Assembly (NCBI GenBank): GCA_002427615.1
Contig: DIFH01000041.1
Coordinates: forward strand, 1 to 6,598
Source of the DNA: Paludibacter sp. UBA5753
GTDB lineage: Bacteria; Bacteroidota; Bacteroidia; Bacteroidales; Paludibacteraceae
DNA length: 6,598 nucleotides
Reading direction: 5' to 3'
In this document: positions 1 to 6,555 of the stretch, in pieces
Numbering within the stretch: position 1 is the stretch's first letter
How the letters are laid out: every line of letters starts with the position of its first letter
Position numbers and translations under genes: made by a program
Notes under the pieces: model-generated
What the model was told of the DNA's origin: nothing
What the model saw: only the letters and a program-made list of their open reading frames with translations
Databases searched by the model: none

Positions 1-21
1 GAAGGGACTTAATATGAATAA

Positions 22-43
22 CCGTCCCGACGCATCGGGACGG
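22..43. repeat. Perfect 9-bp palindrome, 4-base loop
   Basis: CCGTCCCGA (22-30) pairs with TCGGGACGG (35-43) around the loop CGCA. It is the most stable-looking hairpin of the cluster. No T-tract follows on either strand, so it is not a classical terminator. Confidence 0.75.
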
Positions 44-68
44 ACAAGAATAGTACAAAGGAATAGAG

Positions 69-79
69 CCCTGCAAGGG
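69..79. repeat. Small hairpin CCCT-GCA-AGGG
   Basis: CCCT (69-72) pairs with AGGG (76-79) around a three-base loop, and flanking G-T and A-T pairs could lengthen the stem. Alone it would be trivial; it is listed because it continues the regular series of palindromes. Confidence 0.4.
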
Positions 80-81
80 TT

Positions 82-105
82 CAATATCACTATATTATGA
101 TATTG
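82..105. repeat. 8-bp AT-rich inverted repeat
   Basis: CAATATCA (82-89) is perfectly inverted as TGATATTG (98-105), separated by eight A/T-rich bases. It has the form of an operator, but nothing shows that a regulator binds it; it is more likely another unit of the palindrome cluster. Confidence 0.5.
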
Positions 106-107
106 TT

Positions 108-175
108 CAGCCCACTTCGGGGCTGGGGGTCTTGGTTTATTCAACATCCCCCAGTATCGCTACGCTCACTGGGGG
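108..175. repeat. Overlapping, mutually exclusive hairpins
   Basis: Three stems compete. CAGCCC (108-113) pairs with GGGCTG (120-125). CTGGGGG (123-129) can pair with CCCCCAG (148-154). CCCCCAGT (148-155) can also pair perfectly with ACTGGGGG (168-175). The central C-rich arm therefore has two alternative partners, and the first stem shares bases 123-125 with one of them. This may simply come from juxtaposed repeat units, or it may act as a structural switch in a transcript entering from the left. Confidence 0.6.
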
Positions 176-184
176 TTATTCACA

Positions 185-206
185 TTTAGCCACTCCGTGG
201 CATAAA
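185..206. repeat. Hairpin GCCAC-TCC-GTGGC with AT flanks
   Basis: GCCAC (189-193) pairs with GTGGC (197-201) around a three-base loop. TTTA (185-188) and TAAA (203-206) extend the stem if A202 bulges out. It is the last unit of the palindrome cluster. Confidence 0.55.
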
Positions 207-260
207 ATAGTTTTTCAGCAGACCCTAATTAGTTGATGATAAAACAATTTTGCAGAACTT

Positions 261-283
261 TCAAGACGGTGGTCTTGATTTTT
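261..283 (+). terminator. Rho-independent terminator-like hairpin
   Basis: TCAAGAC (261-267) and GTCTTGA (272-278) form a perfect 7-bp stem around GGTG, followed at once by five T (279-283). The T-tract lies only on the right, so it would stop rightward transcription from a gene beyond the left edge. The stem is only moderately GC-rich, so efficiency is uncertain. Confidence 0.55.
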
Positions 284-316
284 ATATTGACCGCTTATAA
301 ATCAACGATTTTTATG

Positions 317-324
317 TAAATTTG
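317..324 (+). promoter_or_regulatory. Candidate Bacteroidetes -7 element (TAAATTTG)
   Basis: TAAATTTG matches the Bacteroidetes primary sigma factor -7 consensus TAnnTTTG exactly. It lies 33 bases before the ATG at 358, which would give a short 5' leader. The expected TTG-type -33 box is not clear at 19-21 bases spacing: the nearest candidates are a weak CTTA at 294-297 and a TTG at 287-289 that is too far away. It lies just after the terminator-like hairpin, where a new operon promoter would be expected. Confidence 0.45.
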
Positions 325-357
325 CGCATTTTAAAACAATTTCTAATAATTGATATT

Positions 358-1095
358 ATGGCAGGTTTTGGAAAATGGATCGGAGGCGGACTCGGATGGG
401 CTTTTGGCGGCCCGATTGGCGCATTGATCGGCTTTGCGGTAGGCTCTTTATTTGATGGTTCAGGTAATGCAATAACACAACAAACACAAACCCGGAGAAC
501 AACAACCACCGAGGCTGATTTTAAAATGAGCCTGTTGGTCATGATGGCTTGTATGATGAAAGCCGATGGACGGGTTCATAAAGCGGAGTTGAACGTAGTG
601 AAGAAATTTCTGGTAACAAACTTCGGCGAAGAAGGTGCGCTTGAAGCCTTGCAAATACTAAAAACCCTGCTCAATCAGCCGATAAACGAGACCGAAGTTG
701 CCACGCAGATCAATCAATATATGAATTATTCTGCTAAATTACAGTTAGTTCATTTGTTGTTCGACATTGCTTATGCTGATGGCGAGGTTCACCTTTCGGA
801 ACTCAGCTTGATTGAAAGAATAGCGGCAATTTTCCGTATTTCAGCCGCTGACCTCGGATCACTTAAAGCTCCCTACAACAAACAATCCGATCCTGCATGG
901 GCATATAAAACCTTAGAGATTGAACCCACTGCCACCGAAGATGAAATTAAAAAAGCATATCGTCGCATGGCCATGAAATATCACCCCGATAAAGTCAATA
1001 ATTTGGGAGATGACTTGAAAAAATCGGCCACCGAAAAATTCCGCAATATAAATGAGGCTTATGAGAATTTGAAAAAAACACGTGGATTTAAGTAA
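358..1095 (+). CDS. TerB/DjlA-like J-domain co-chaperone
   Basis: The protein has 245 residues. Residues 1-35 are a glycine-rich hydrophobic stretch (GGGLGWAFGGPIGALIG), probably a membrane-inserting hairpin or glycine-zipper segment. Residues about 48-165 resemble the helical, acidic TerB/DjlA domain, with the paired motifs ADGRVHKAE (D70-G71) and ADGEVHLSE (D141-G142). Residues 180-243 are a J domain with EDEIKKAYRRMAMKYHPDK and the essential HPD at 209-211. The family is expected to stimulate the ATPase of DnaK; DjlA-type proteins do this at the inner membrane. The ATG at 358 is preferred over an in-frame TTG at 322 because that TTG lies inside the candidate promoter and would add 12 residues before the natural-looking MAGFGKW start. 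No Shine-Dalgarno sequence is visible. It stops 7 bases before the next, broken gene. Client proteins cannot be inferred. Confidence 0.9.
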   Translation: MAGFGKWIGGGLGWAFGGPIGALIGFAVGSLFDGSGNAITQQTQTRRTTTTEADFKMSLLVMMACMMKADGRVHKAELNVVKKFLVTNFGEEGALEALQILKTLLNQPINETEVATQINQYMNYSAKLQLVHLLFDIAYADGEVHLSELSLIERIAAIFRISAADLGSLKAPYNKQSDPAWAYKTLEIEPTATEDEIKKAYRRMAMKYHPDKVNNLGDDLKKSATEKFRNINEAYENLKKTRGFK

Positions 1096-1102
1096 AAATC
1101 TT

Positions 1103-1410
1103 ATGAATATGAGTGAATTAGCAACCATTATATCTTTTAGCAAGTTCCGTTGATTTTGAGATGGTCAAATCATATCCCGAATCTTATGGAATTGACTGTT
1201 TCGGATAAGACGAGATAATAAATCGCGCCTATATCAGCAATGTAAATGGCGGCGTAAAACTTCAGGTAAACAAACAACAAGCTGAAGAAGCGATAAGGTT
1301 GTTATTTGAAGACGGTTATCTGAAAAGACGAAGATTTTGAACCTTCGACCGGAATAAAATTCATGGATAAAATTTTAAACAACTTCAGAAAAAATCAAGA
1401 CGACAATTGA
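1103..1410 (+). pseudogene. Decayed DUF2007-type signal-transducing protein gene
   Basis: Three consecutive frames join into one small protein. Frame one (1103-1150) reads MNMSELATIISFSKFR and hits a TGA at 1151. Moving one base on gives DFEMVKSYPESYGIDCF from 1152, then an in-frame TAA at 1206, then DEIINRAYISNVNGGVKLQV and a stretch ending FEDGY. A second one-base shift within AAAA (1323-1326) gives KDEDFEPSTGIKFMDKILNN and a TGA at 1408. Removing the two extra bases leaves exactly 102 codons including the stop. The pattern (SELxTIxSF start, ESxGIDxFxKDE, NxxGGVKLQV, QAEEAIxLL) matches my memory of PF09413, whose molecular role is unknown. The gene lies 7 bases after the J-domain gene, as if in one operon. 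Both shifts are in or next to short homopolymers, so read errors are an alternative, but the stop at 1206 needs a separate substitution. Confidence 0.7.
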
Positions 1411-1426
1411 TTTTCATTTTAACGAC

Positions 1427-2917
1427 ATGGCCGAAAAACAAATGAAAAAGCTGGCGAAAGAAACCGCCATCTATGGAGTGAGCAGCATTTTAGGGAAATT
1501 CCTGAACTGGTTGCTGGTTCCGCTTTATACCTATGTCCTCGAAAGTTCGGCCGATTACGGAATTGTTACCAATCTTTATTCATGGACGGCATTGCTGCTC
1601 GTCATTCTGACCTACGGGATGGAAACCGGCTTTTTCCGGTTTGCCAACAAAAATAAGGAAAATGCAGGCGAAGTTTACTCTACTACTTTAATTTCGGTCG
1701 GGACAACCGCCTTCATTTTTGCCGCATTCTGTGTTTTATTCTCCCAACAGATAGCTAATGCGTTGGGATATAACGAATACCCCGAATACATAACCATGTT
1801 GGGTATTGTCGTAGCCATTGATGCTTTTGCCTCGATTCCTTTTGCTTATCTGCGTTTTATTAACCGTCCGATTAAGTTTGCTACGATTAAGTTTTTATAC
1901 ATCGTACTTAATATCGTATTCAATTTATTTTTCCTGGTTGGTTGCCCCTGGTTGATGGAGCACTCACCATCAACAATCGACTGGTTTTATAATCCGCATT
2001 ATGGCGTAGGATATGTTTTTGTATCGAACATACTTTCAACAATGATTCAAACGCTTGCCCTGATACCTTACATCTTTGCCGCAAAATTAAAATTCAATCA
2101 TCAACTGCTTCGAAAGATTTTGCAATATTCGCTTCCTTTGTTGGTGTTGGGTGTGGCCGGAATTATGAATCAGACCTTAGATAAAATTTTATATCCTTTT
2201 CTGAAACCGGGCGTTGAAGGGGCTGCCGAGTTGGGCATTTACGGAGCGACCTCGAAAATTGCCATGGTAATGTTGATGTTTACCCAGGCATTCCGATATG
2301 CTTACGAACCCTTTATTTTTGCCCAGCACAAAGACAAAAACAACTTGTTGGCCTATGCCGATGCCATGAAGTTTTTCATCATTTTTTCATTACTGATATT
2401 CCTTGGCATGACACTTTACATGGATATATTCAAATATATTATCCAACGTGATTATTGGGTTGGATTGAATGTTGTCCCGATTGTACTGATGTCGTTTATT
2501 TTTCAGGGGATATTCTTCAACCTTTCGCTCTGGTACAAACTGACCGACAAAACAATGTACGGAGCGTGGTTTTCAATCCTGGGCACAATTATCATAGTTG
2601 TCGGGAATGTGCTGCTCGTTCCACGTTTTGGTTATACAGGGGCGGCATGGGCGGCATTTGCCTGCTATTTTGTGATTATGCTGGTATCGTATTATTTTGG
2701 TCAGAAATATATGCCGATAAAGTACGACCTTAAAACCATTGGTTTTTACACTTTAGTTACCATAATCCTGTATGTAATCAGTTTATTTATAGACACTCCG
2801 TATCCGATAGTCAATATCGCTTTAAAAACGGCGCTTATGATTGCATTTTTGGCCTTATTGGTCAAACGCGATTTTCCACTGAAAAATATACCGATACTAA
2901 ACCGGTACATCAAATGA
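1427..2917 (+). CDS. Wzx-like polysaccharide/lipid flippase (MOP superfamily)
   Basis: The protein has 496 residues, normal for a Wzx/RfbX-type exporter, and is hydrophobic almost throughout, with roughly 12-14 membrane segments. The N-terminus reads AIYGVSSILGKFLNWLLVPL (14-33), a first helix typical of this superfamily, followed by DYGIVTNLYSW and the conserved-looking GMETGFFRF (64-72). Positive residues lie in loops and at the C-terminus (KRDFPLKNIP). Such proteins move undecaprenyl-linked oligosaccharides across the inner membrane for O-antigen, capsule or related glycans; the substrate here is unknown. The sequence resembles the widely conserved Bacteroidetes copy of this family more than a highly variable serotype-specific one. 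The ATG at 1427 is the first of its frame and lacks a Shine-Dalgarno sequence. No promoter is evident in the 16 bases after the pseudogene, so transcription may come from the J-domain operon. The following glycosyltransferases support a surface-glycan role. Confidence 0.9.
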   Translation: MAEKQMKKLAKETAIYGVSSILGKFLNWLLVPLYTYVLESSADYGIVTNLYSWTALLLVILTYGMETGFFRFANKNKENAGEVYSTTLISVGTTAFIFAAFCVLFSQQIANALGYNEYPEYITMLGIVVAIDAFASIPFAYLRFINRPIKFATIKFLYIVLNIVFNLFFLVGCPWLMEHSPSTIDWFYNPHYGVGYVFVSNILSTMIQTLALIPYIFAAKLKFNHQLLRKILQYSLPLLVLGVAGIMNQTLDKILYPFLKPGVEGAAELGIYGATSKIAMVMLMFTQAFRYAYEPFIFAQHKDKNNLLAYADAMKFFIIFSLLIFLGMTLYMDIFKYIIQRDYWVGLNVVPIVLMSFIFQGIFFNLSLWYKLTDKTMYGAWFSILGTIIIVVGNVLLVPRFGYTGAAWAAFACYFVIMLVSYYFGQKYMPIKYDLKTIGFYTLVTIILYVISLFIDTPYPIVNIALKTALMIAFLALLVKRDFPLKNIPILNRYIK

Positions 2918-3024
2918 GAAACATATTATCCTTTATGATAATTGGGAATATTAAATTTCAGAAAATCAAACTCTTTTATAATTAGAAGCTACAAAAAGCC
3001 TGTTATATTTAACATTTATCTTCT

Positions 3025-3948
3025 ATGATTTCAATTATAGTTTGTTCAAAGCGGAAAGATTCGTTCAACTCATTAGCAGACAATATTGCTGACACTATAT
3101 TTACTGAATATGAGATTGTTCATATAGACAACTCTGAAAACAAACACTCAATATTTTCGGCCTATAACGAAGGAGTTGCCAGAAGCAAGTATCCTTATTT
3201 ATGTTTTATTCACGACGATGTTTTTTTCCATAGTAAAAACTGGGGTGAAAAAATTATCAAACACCTTCAGCAACCCAATGTCGGGATTTGTGGTTTGGCC
3301 GGCCGTGATTTTGTTCCCCGCGTACCGGCTTCGTGGAAAGTGAATTTACCCAGCGTTAATATAATACAATCGGATAAAACAGGCAAAAAACATTCAAAAA
3401 CCAGATTTAAACCGAAAGGGTTTAAGTTGGAAAGGCGTCCTGTAATTTTATTGGATGGCGTTTTGTTGTGTATGAAAAGAGAATTGATGGACAGGATCAA
3501 ATTCGATGAGAAACTGAATGGTTTTCATGGATATGATTTTGATATCTGTATACAATCTACAGTTCAGGGATATGAAAACTACGTGATGTACGACATTGTC
3601 TTAGAGCATTTTTCCAGAGGAAATCCCGATGCGTCGTATTATCGAAACCTGATCAATATATTCAAAAAGTGGAATCAATATTTACCTTTAATAAAGAAAA
3701 ATGCCTCTGTAAGCGAAACCGTCAGAATACAGAAAATTGAAAAAAAAGGACTTTCGAGGTTATTGGAAAAATTAGTTCGACGAGGGTTTTCTACCAATGA
3801 AATTATTTCTATTATCAGTTATTTTGCAAACCAAATTGATTTGAAAAATAAAAAACTGAGAATAAAAACCATTCGATTGGAAGTACTTACCATGAAGTTT
3901 CTCAACTTTCCGATATACAAATTAAAAAAACAAAAACACGAAGTATAA
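3025..3948 (+). CDS. GT2-like glycosyltransferase, single GT-A domain
   Basis: The protein has 307 residues and is soluble. It opens with the first GT-A beta strand (MISIIVCSKRKDS), followed by YEIVHIDNSENK and FSAYNEGVARSKYPYLCFIHDDV, in which D64-D65 are the likely metal/nucleotide-sugar binding acidic pair. LLDGVLLCMKRE (142-153) and FHGYDFDICIQ (167-177) supply the acceptor-side acidic residues, and H195 in LEHFSRG is a further likely metal ligand. This layout fits the 'glycosyltransferase like family' PF13712 better than classical VDDGSxD enzymes. Residues about 205-307 are basic and helical, perhaps for membrane or partner contact. It should add one sugar to a surface glycan on the cytoplasmic side; donor and acceptor are unknown. 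A 107-bp gap separates it from the flippase and 31 bases separate it from the next gene. The ATG at 3025 gives a complete first strand. Confidence 0.85.
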   Translation: MISIIVCSKRKDSFNSLADNIADTIFTEYEIVHIDNSENKHSIFSAYNEGVARSKYPYLCFIHDDVFFHSKNWGEKIIKHLQQPNVGICGLAGRDFVPRVPASWKVNLPSVNIIQSDKTGKKHSKTRFKPKGFKLERRPVILLDGVLLCMKRELMDRIKFDEKLNGFHGYDFDICIQSTVQGYENYVMYDIVLEHFSRGNPDASYYRNLINIFKKWNQYLPLIKKNASVSETVRIQKIEKKGLSRLLEKLVRRGFSTNEIISIISYFANQIDLKNKKLRIKTIRLEVLTMKFLNFPIYKLKKQKHEV

Positions 3949-3979
3949 TGACTGTTTTTAATAAAGCGTAAAAAACAAA

Positions 3980-4696
3980 ATGGTTAATCTGCATATCATC
4001 ACTCCAGTTAAAGATTCGTTGGAAACGACGCTTCGAACCATCGAAAGGATTATGCAATCCGAAACAAGTGTGAAGTTTTCGTATACGGTTTACAACGATT
4101 TCAGCACAAATGAAACTACCGAAAGGCTTGATGCCGAGTCAAAAAAGCAAGGATTTAACTTGATAAATCTGAAGAATATTACGACGCATCCTTCGCCAAA
4201 TTACTTACTTATTTTACAAACGGCACAACAAAAAGCAAAGGCCGAAGGCGCTCATCTACTGATTATAGAATCGGATGTCATTATTGAAAAAGAGACCGTA
4301 CAAAGACTGTACGACTATTGCCGTGAGTTGGATAAAGCAGGAATGATTGCCTCCGTTACCACCGATATGGTCGGGAATATTAATTTCCCCTATTTGTACG
4401 CTCAAAAATACAAGAACGGCATAATAAGCACGAGAAAGAGGCTTAGTTTTTGTTGTACCTTGCTGACAATTGATTTTCTGAGAAGTTTTGATTTCGGGCA
4501 ACTCCATCCTCAAAAATCATGGTACGATGTGTATATTTCGCACAAATCAATCGAATCAGGTTTTAATAACTATTTGCTGACTTCGTTACCAGTATTACAT
4601 TTACCACATAGCAGCCGCCCATGGAAACTCCTTAAATATACCAATCCATTGAAATATTACTGGAGAAAACTTTTAAACAATAAGGATAAAATTTGA
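3980..4696 (+). CDS. Small divergent GT-A glycosyltransferase
   Basis: The protein has 238 residues, close to a bare GT-A catalytic domain. The start HIITPVKDSLETTLRTIERI is the first strand and helix. YNDFSTNETTERL (38-50) takes the place of the VDDGSTD loop, with only D40 kept and N39 at the other position. LLIIESDVIIEK has E97-S98-D99 as the DxD-like motif. WYDVYIS (181-187) may hold the later acidic catalytic residue (D183). A basic, aromatic tail, HSSRPWKLLKYTNPLKYYWR, could contact membrane or lipid acceptor. Activity is likely but less certain than for its neighbours because the motifs are substituted. Its stop overlaps the next start by one base (TGATG at 4694-4698), so the two products are probably made together. 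The sugar specificity is unknown. Confidence 0.8.
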   Translation: MVNLHIITPVKDSLETTLRTIERIMQSETSVKFSYTVYNDFSTNETTERLDAESKKQGFNLINLKNITTHPSPNYLLILQTAQQKAKAEGAHLLIIESDVIIEKETVQRLYDYCRELDKAGMIASVTTDMVGNINFPYLYAQKYKNGIISTRKRLSFCCTLLTIDFLRSFDFGQLHPQKSWYDVYISHKSIESGFNNYLLTSLPVLHLPHSSRPWKLLKYTNPLKYYWRKLLNNKDKI

Positions 4697-4698
4697 TG
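4682..4698 (+). promoter_or_regulatory. SD-like site and TGATG stop-start overlap
   Basis: AAGGA at 4682-4686 lies nine bases before the ATG at 4696. That ATG shares its A with the TGA stop of the preceding gene. This is the only start in the window with a convincing Shine-Dalgarno-like sequence. It supports the ATG over the TTG immediately before it and suggests coupled translation. Confidence 0.55.
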
Positions 4699-6555
4699 AA
4701 AACCAATGAGTATCCGTTGGTATCGGTAATCATACCAATTTACAATATGCAGGACTTCCTGTCCGAAACAATCGAGTCAGTCCTGAAAAGCACCTATCCA
4801 AGATATGAGCTTATTCTGGTTGATGATGGTTCTACTGATAACTCAGCTAAGATTGCCGAACAATATTCTCAAAAAGCAACTAATATAAGATTTTACGCAC
4901 AGAAAAATGGCGGTGCTTCAAAAGCCAGAAACTTTGCGATTGAACAGTCCCATGGAAAATACATTTTACCGGTTGATGCCGACAATCTTATATCATCAGA
5001 TTACATTGAAAAAGCTGTTGAAGTACTCGAGAAAAGGCTTGAGGTAAAAATTGTTACCTGCGAAGCATCATTCTTTGGCGAAAAAGAAGGCAAATGGAAT
5101 CTTCCACCATTCAGTCTGAAACTTTTAGCCAGGAAAAATCTCATAGACAACTGTGCCATGTACCGTAAAACCGACTGGCAAAAGGCAGGCGGTTATTGTG
5201 ACGAAATTTTGGGTAGGGAAGATTGGGATTTTTGGATTAGTATGCTGAAAACAGGAGGTGAAGTTGTTCGTTTACCCATTGTTGGTCTACATTACAGGGT
5301 ACATTCAAATTCAAAACGCAAACGCACCAGACATCTTAAAAAAACACTTATCAGTCAACTAAACAGTCGGCATAAAGCATTTTTTTACAAACAAATAGGC
5401 GGAAAATTACATAAAAGCAGAACTTGGTCGAGCGTAATTAATTTCTTCATTCATTTAATAAAACCAGAAAAAATCTTCTCGGAAAACGATTTCGAAGACT
5501 TTGTTTACAATGCGCCAGAGCTTTTCAAAAAAGAAATTAACAAAAATGAATCTCAGACTTTTGTTTTTAAAAACACTGATTTGATTATTGAGAAATACAT
5601 CTCAAATTTTAGATTTGGCAAATCGAAAGCTCAAAAAGAATTTGAAAAATGCGCTATCGACAACAGAATAGGTTTTTATGAAAAAAGATCCATCCTATGT
5701 TATTGCGAAAGTTACTTTATCAAAAAAAAAACCGAAATTAAACCAAAAGCAAGCTTAATAATTACAATTTATAAAAATACAAGGTTCCTCAAAGCTGTTT
5801 TGGATTCACTAAAAACCCAAACAGAAAAAGAATTTGAGATAATTATTGCTGAAGATGGTGAATCGACTGAAGTAAAAAGTTTTGTTCAATCTTATACCTT
5901 TGAGCAACCATGGCAACATATTACACAAAAAGATGAAGGTTGGCGGAAAAACCATATAATGAATCAGGCTATTATTGCATCAAAGAGCAATTGGTTGATT
6001 TTTATTGATGGTGATTGCGTTTTACATCCTCGCTTTATTGAAATGCACTTACGTTACTCCGAAGAAAATACTATCTTAGCCGGAAAACGGGTAAAGCTTG
6101 ATGTGGAAACAAGCGATTTGATTTTAAATACAAATATTGATCCCCAAAAAATACTGTTTTGGAAGCTATTTAGAGGTAAGGGGAAAATTCAATTTCTGGA
6201 AGAAGGAATTTTCATATCGCCTGATGGTTTGTTTGGATTCATTCCAAAATTACGCAAGCTAAACACACTAAAAGGATGTAATATGTCGTTCTCAAAAAAG
6301 GCTATTATAGCTATTAATGGTTTCGATGAAGACTATATTTTACCTGCTATTGGAGAAGACATTGATTTATCGTGGCGATTCATACAAGCCGGTTTTAAGC
6401 ATAAATCAGTTAGAAATATGGCAGTGCAATATCATCTTCATCATTCAGAAAACTGGACCAATCAGGAAGAGAATGCATTGAAAATGATGCAAAAAAAGAA
6501 TTTGAATGAGTATATTTGCAAGAACGGGCTACAGAAAACAAGAGAAAAAGCATGA
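4696..6555 (+). CDS. Two-domain GT2 glycosyltransferase with kinase-like linker
   Basis: The protein has 619 residues; a single GT2 enzyme has about 250-350. Domain one (about 7-225) is a classical GT2: VSVIIPIYNMQDFLSETIES, VDDGSTD (42-48), NGGASKARN, the DxD motif DAD (94-96) and GREDWDFW (173-180). Domain two (about 350-600) restarts with KASLIITIYKNTRFLKAVL, AEDGES (385-390), DEGWRKNHIMNQAI, DGD (438-440), KGCNMSFSK (526-534) and GEDIDLSWR (553-561), the last part resembling the C-terminal galactosyltransferase segment PF02709. Both appear catalytically complete, so the enzyme may add two sugars or alternate them, as fused bacterial polymerases do. Residues about 262-345 are neither; they resemble the N-lobe of an InaA/Kdo-type LPS kinase (see findings). 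A run of ten A marks the join to domain two. The ATG at 4696 overlaps the previous stop and is preferred over TTG at 4693. No membrane segment is obvious. Confidence 0.85.
   Translation: MKTNEYPLVSVIIPIYNMQDFLSETIESVLKSTYPRYELILVDDGSTDNSAKIAEQYSQKATNIRFYAQKNGGASKARNFAIEQSHGKYILPVDADNLISSDYIEKAVEVLEKRLEVKIVTCEASFFGEKEGKWNLPPFSLKLLARKNLIDNCAMYRKTDWQKAGGYCDEILGREDWDFWISMLKTGGEVVRLPIVGLHYRVHSNSKRKRTRHLKKTLISQLNSRHKAFFYKQIGGKLHKSRTWSSVINFFIHLIKPEKIFSENDFEDFVYNAPELFKKEINKNESQTFVFKNTDLIIEKYISNFRFGKSKAQKEFEKCAIDNRIGFYEKRSILCYCESYFIKKKTEIKPKASLIITIYKNTRFLKAVLDSLKTQTEKEFEIIIAEDGESTEVKSFVQSYTFEQPWQHITQKDEGWRKNHIMNQAIIASKSNWLIFIDGDCVLHPRFIEMHLRYSEENTILAGKRVKLDVETSDLILNTNIDPQKILFWKLFRGKGKIQFLEEGIFISPDGLFGFIPKLRKLNTLKGCNMSFSKKAIIAINGFDEDYILPAIGEDIDLSWRFIQAGFKHKSVRNMAVQYHLHHSENWTNQEENALKMMQKKNLNEYICKNGLQKTREKA
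5722..5731 (+). repeat. Run of ten A inside the coding frame
   Basis: This homopolymer encodes K343-K345 and the first base of T346, at the boundary between the linker and the second GT domain. One extra A leads to a TAA after KKKNRN. One A fewer leads to a TAA after KKKPKLNQKQA. Either slip would leave only the first GT domain plus linker. Confidence 0.8.

Larger units (their letters stand above)
11..206. repeat. Cluster of short palindromes between genes
   Basis: Six imperfect or perfect inverted repeats sit in under 200 bases, separated by AT-rich spacers, with no credible reading frame. Arms 11-23 (AATATGAATAACC) and 174-186 (GGTTATTCACATT) are inverted copies of each other at 12 of 13 positions and bracket most of the cluster. 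The word TTATTCA recurs at 137-143 and 176-182 and is inverted at 15-21. This looks like the dispersed palindromic intergenic repeats (REP-like) seen in many Bacteroidetes genomes; that assignment is from memory. No transposase is in the window, so mobility cannot be judged. The RNA would be heavily folded and may influence termination or decay of an upstream transcript. Confidence 0.7.

Noticed and set aside
82..105. Operator site for a regulator
   Set aside because: The palindrome is symmetrical, but it lies over 200 bases from the nearest start and belongs to a series of similar hairpins.
11..206. CRISPR array
   Set aside because: The repeated units differ in sequence and length, and the spacers are irregular; these are palindromes, not direct repeats of constant length.
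322..357. In-frame TTG start giving a 12-residue extension of the J-domain protein
   Set aside because: The TTG lies within the TAAATTTG promoter candidate, and the extension does not resemble a family N-terminus; the ATG at 358 is better.
2455..2733. 92-codon open frame inside the flippase gene
   Set aside because: It lies wholly within a well-supported membrane protein gene in another frame and has a cysteine-rich, unprotein-like composition.
3004..3011. TATATTTA as a -7 promoter element for the glycosyltransferase cluster
   Set aside because: It misses the final G, lacks a clear -33 TTG, and lies only 13 bases before the ATG. A promoter in the 2918-3024 gap is possible, but I cannot place it.
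3948..3971. Seven-codon frame MTVFNKA overlapping the stop of the first glycosyltransferase gene
   Set aside because: Too short and without any supporting feature; the start-stop overlap is probably chance in an AT-rich gap.
4693..4695. TTG start one codon before the ATG of the double glycosyltransferase
   Set aside because: The ATG at 4696 follows directly, overlaps the previous stop and has an SD-like AAGGA at good spacing.
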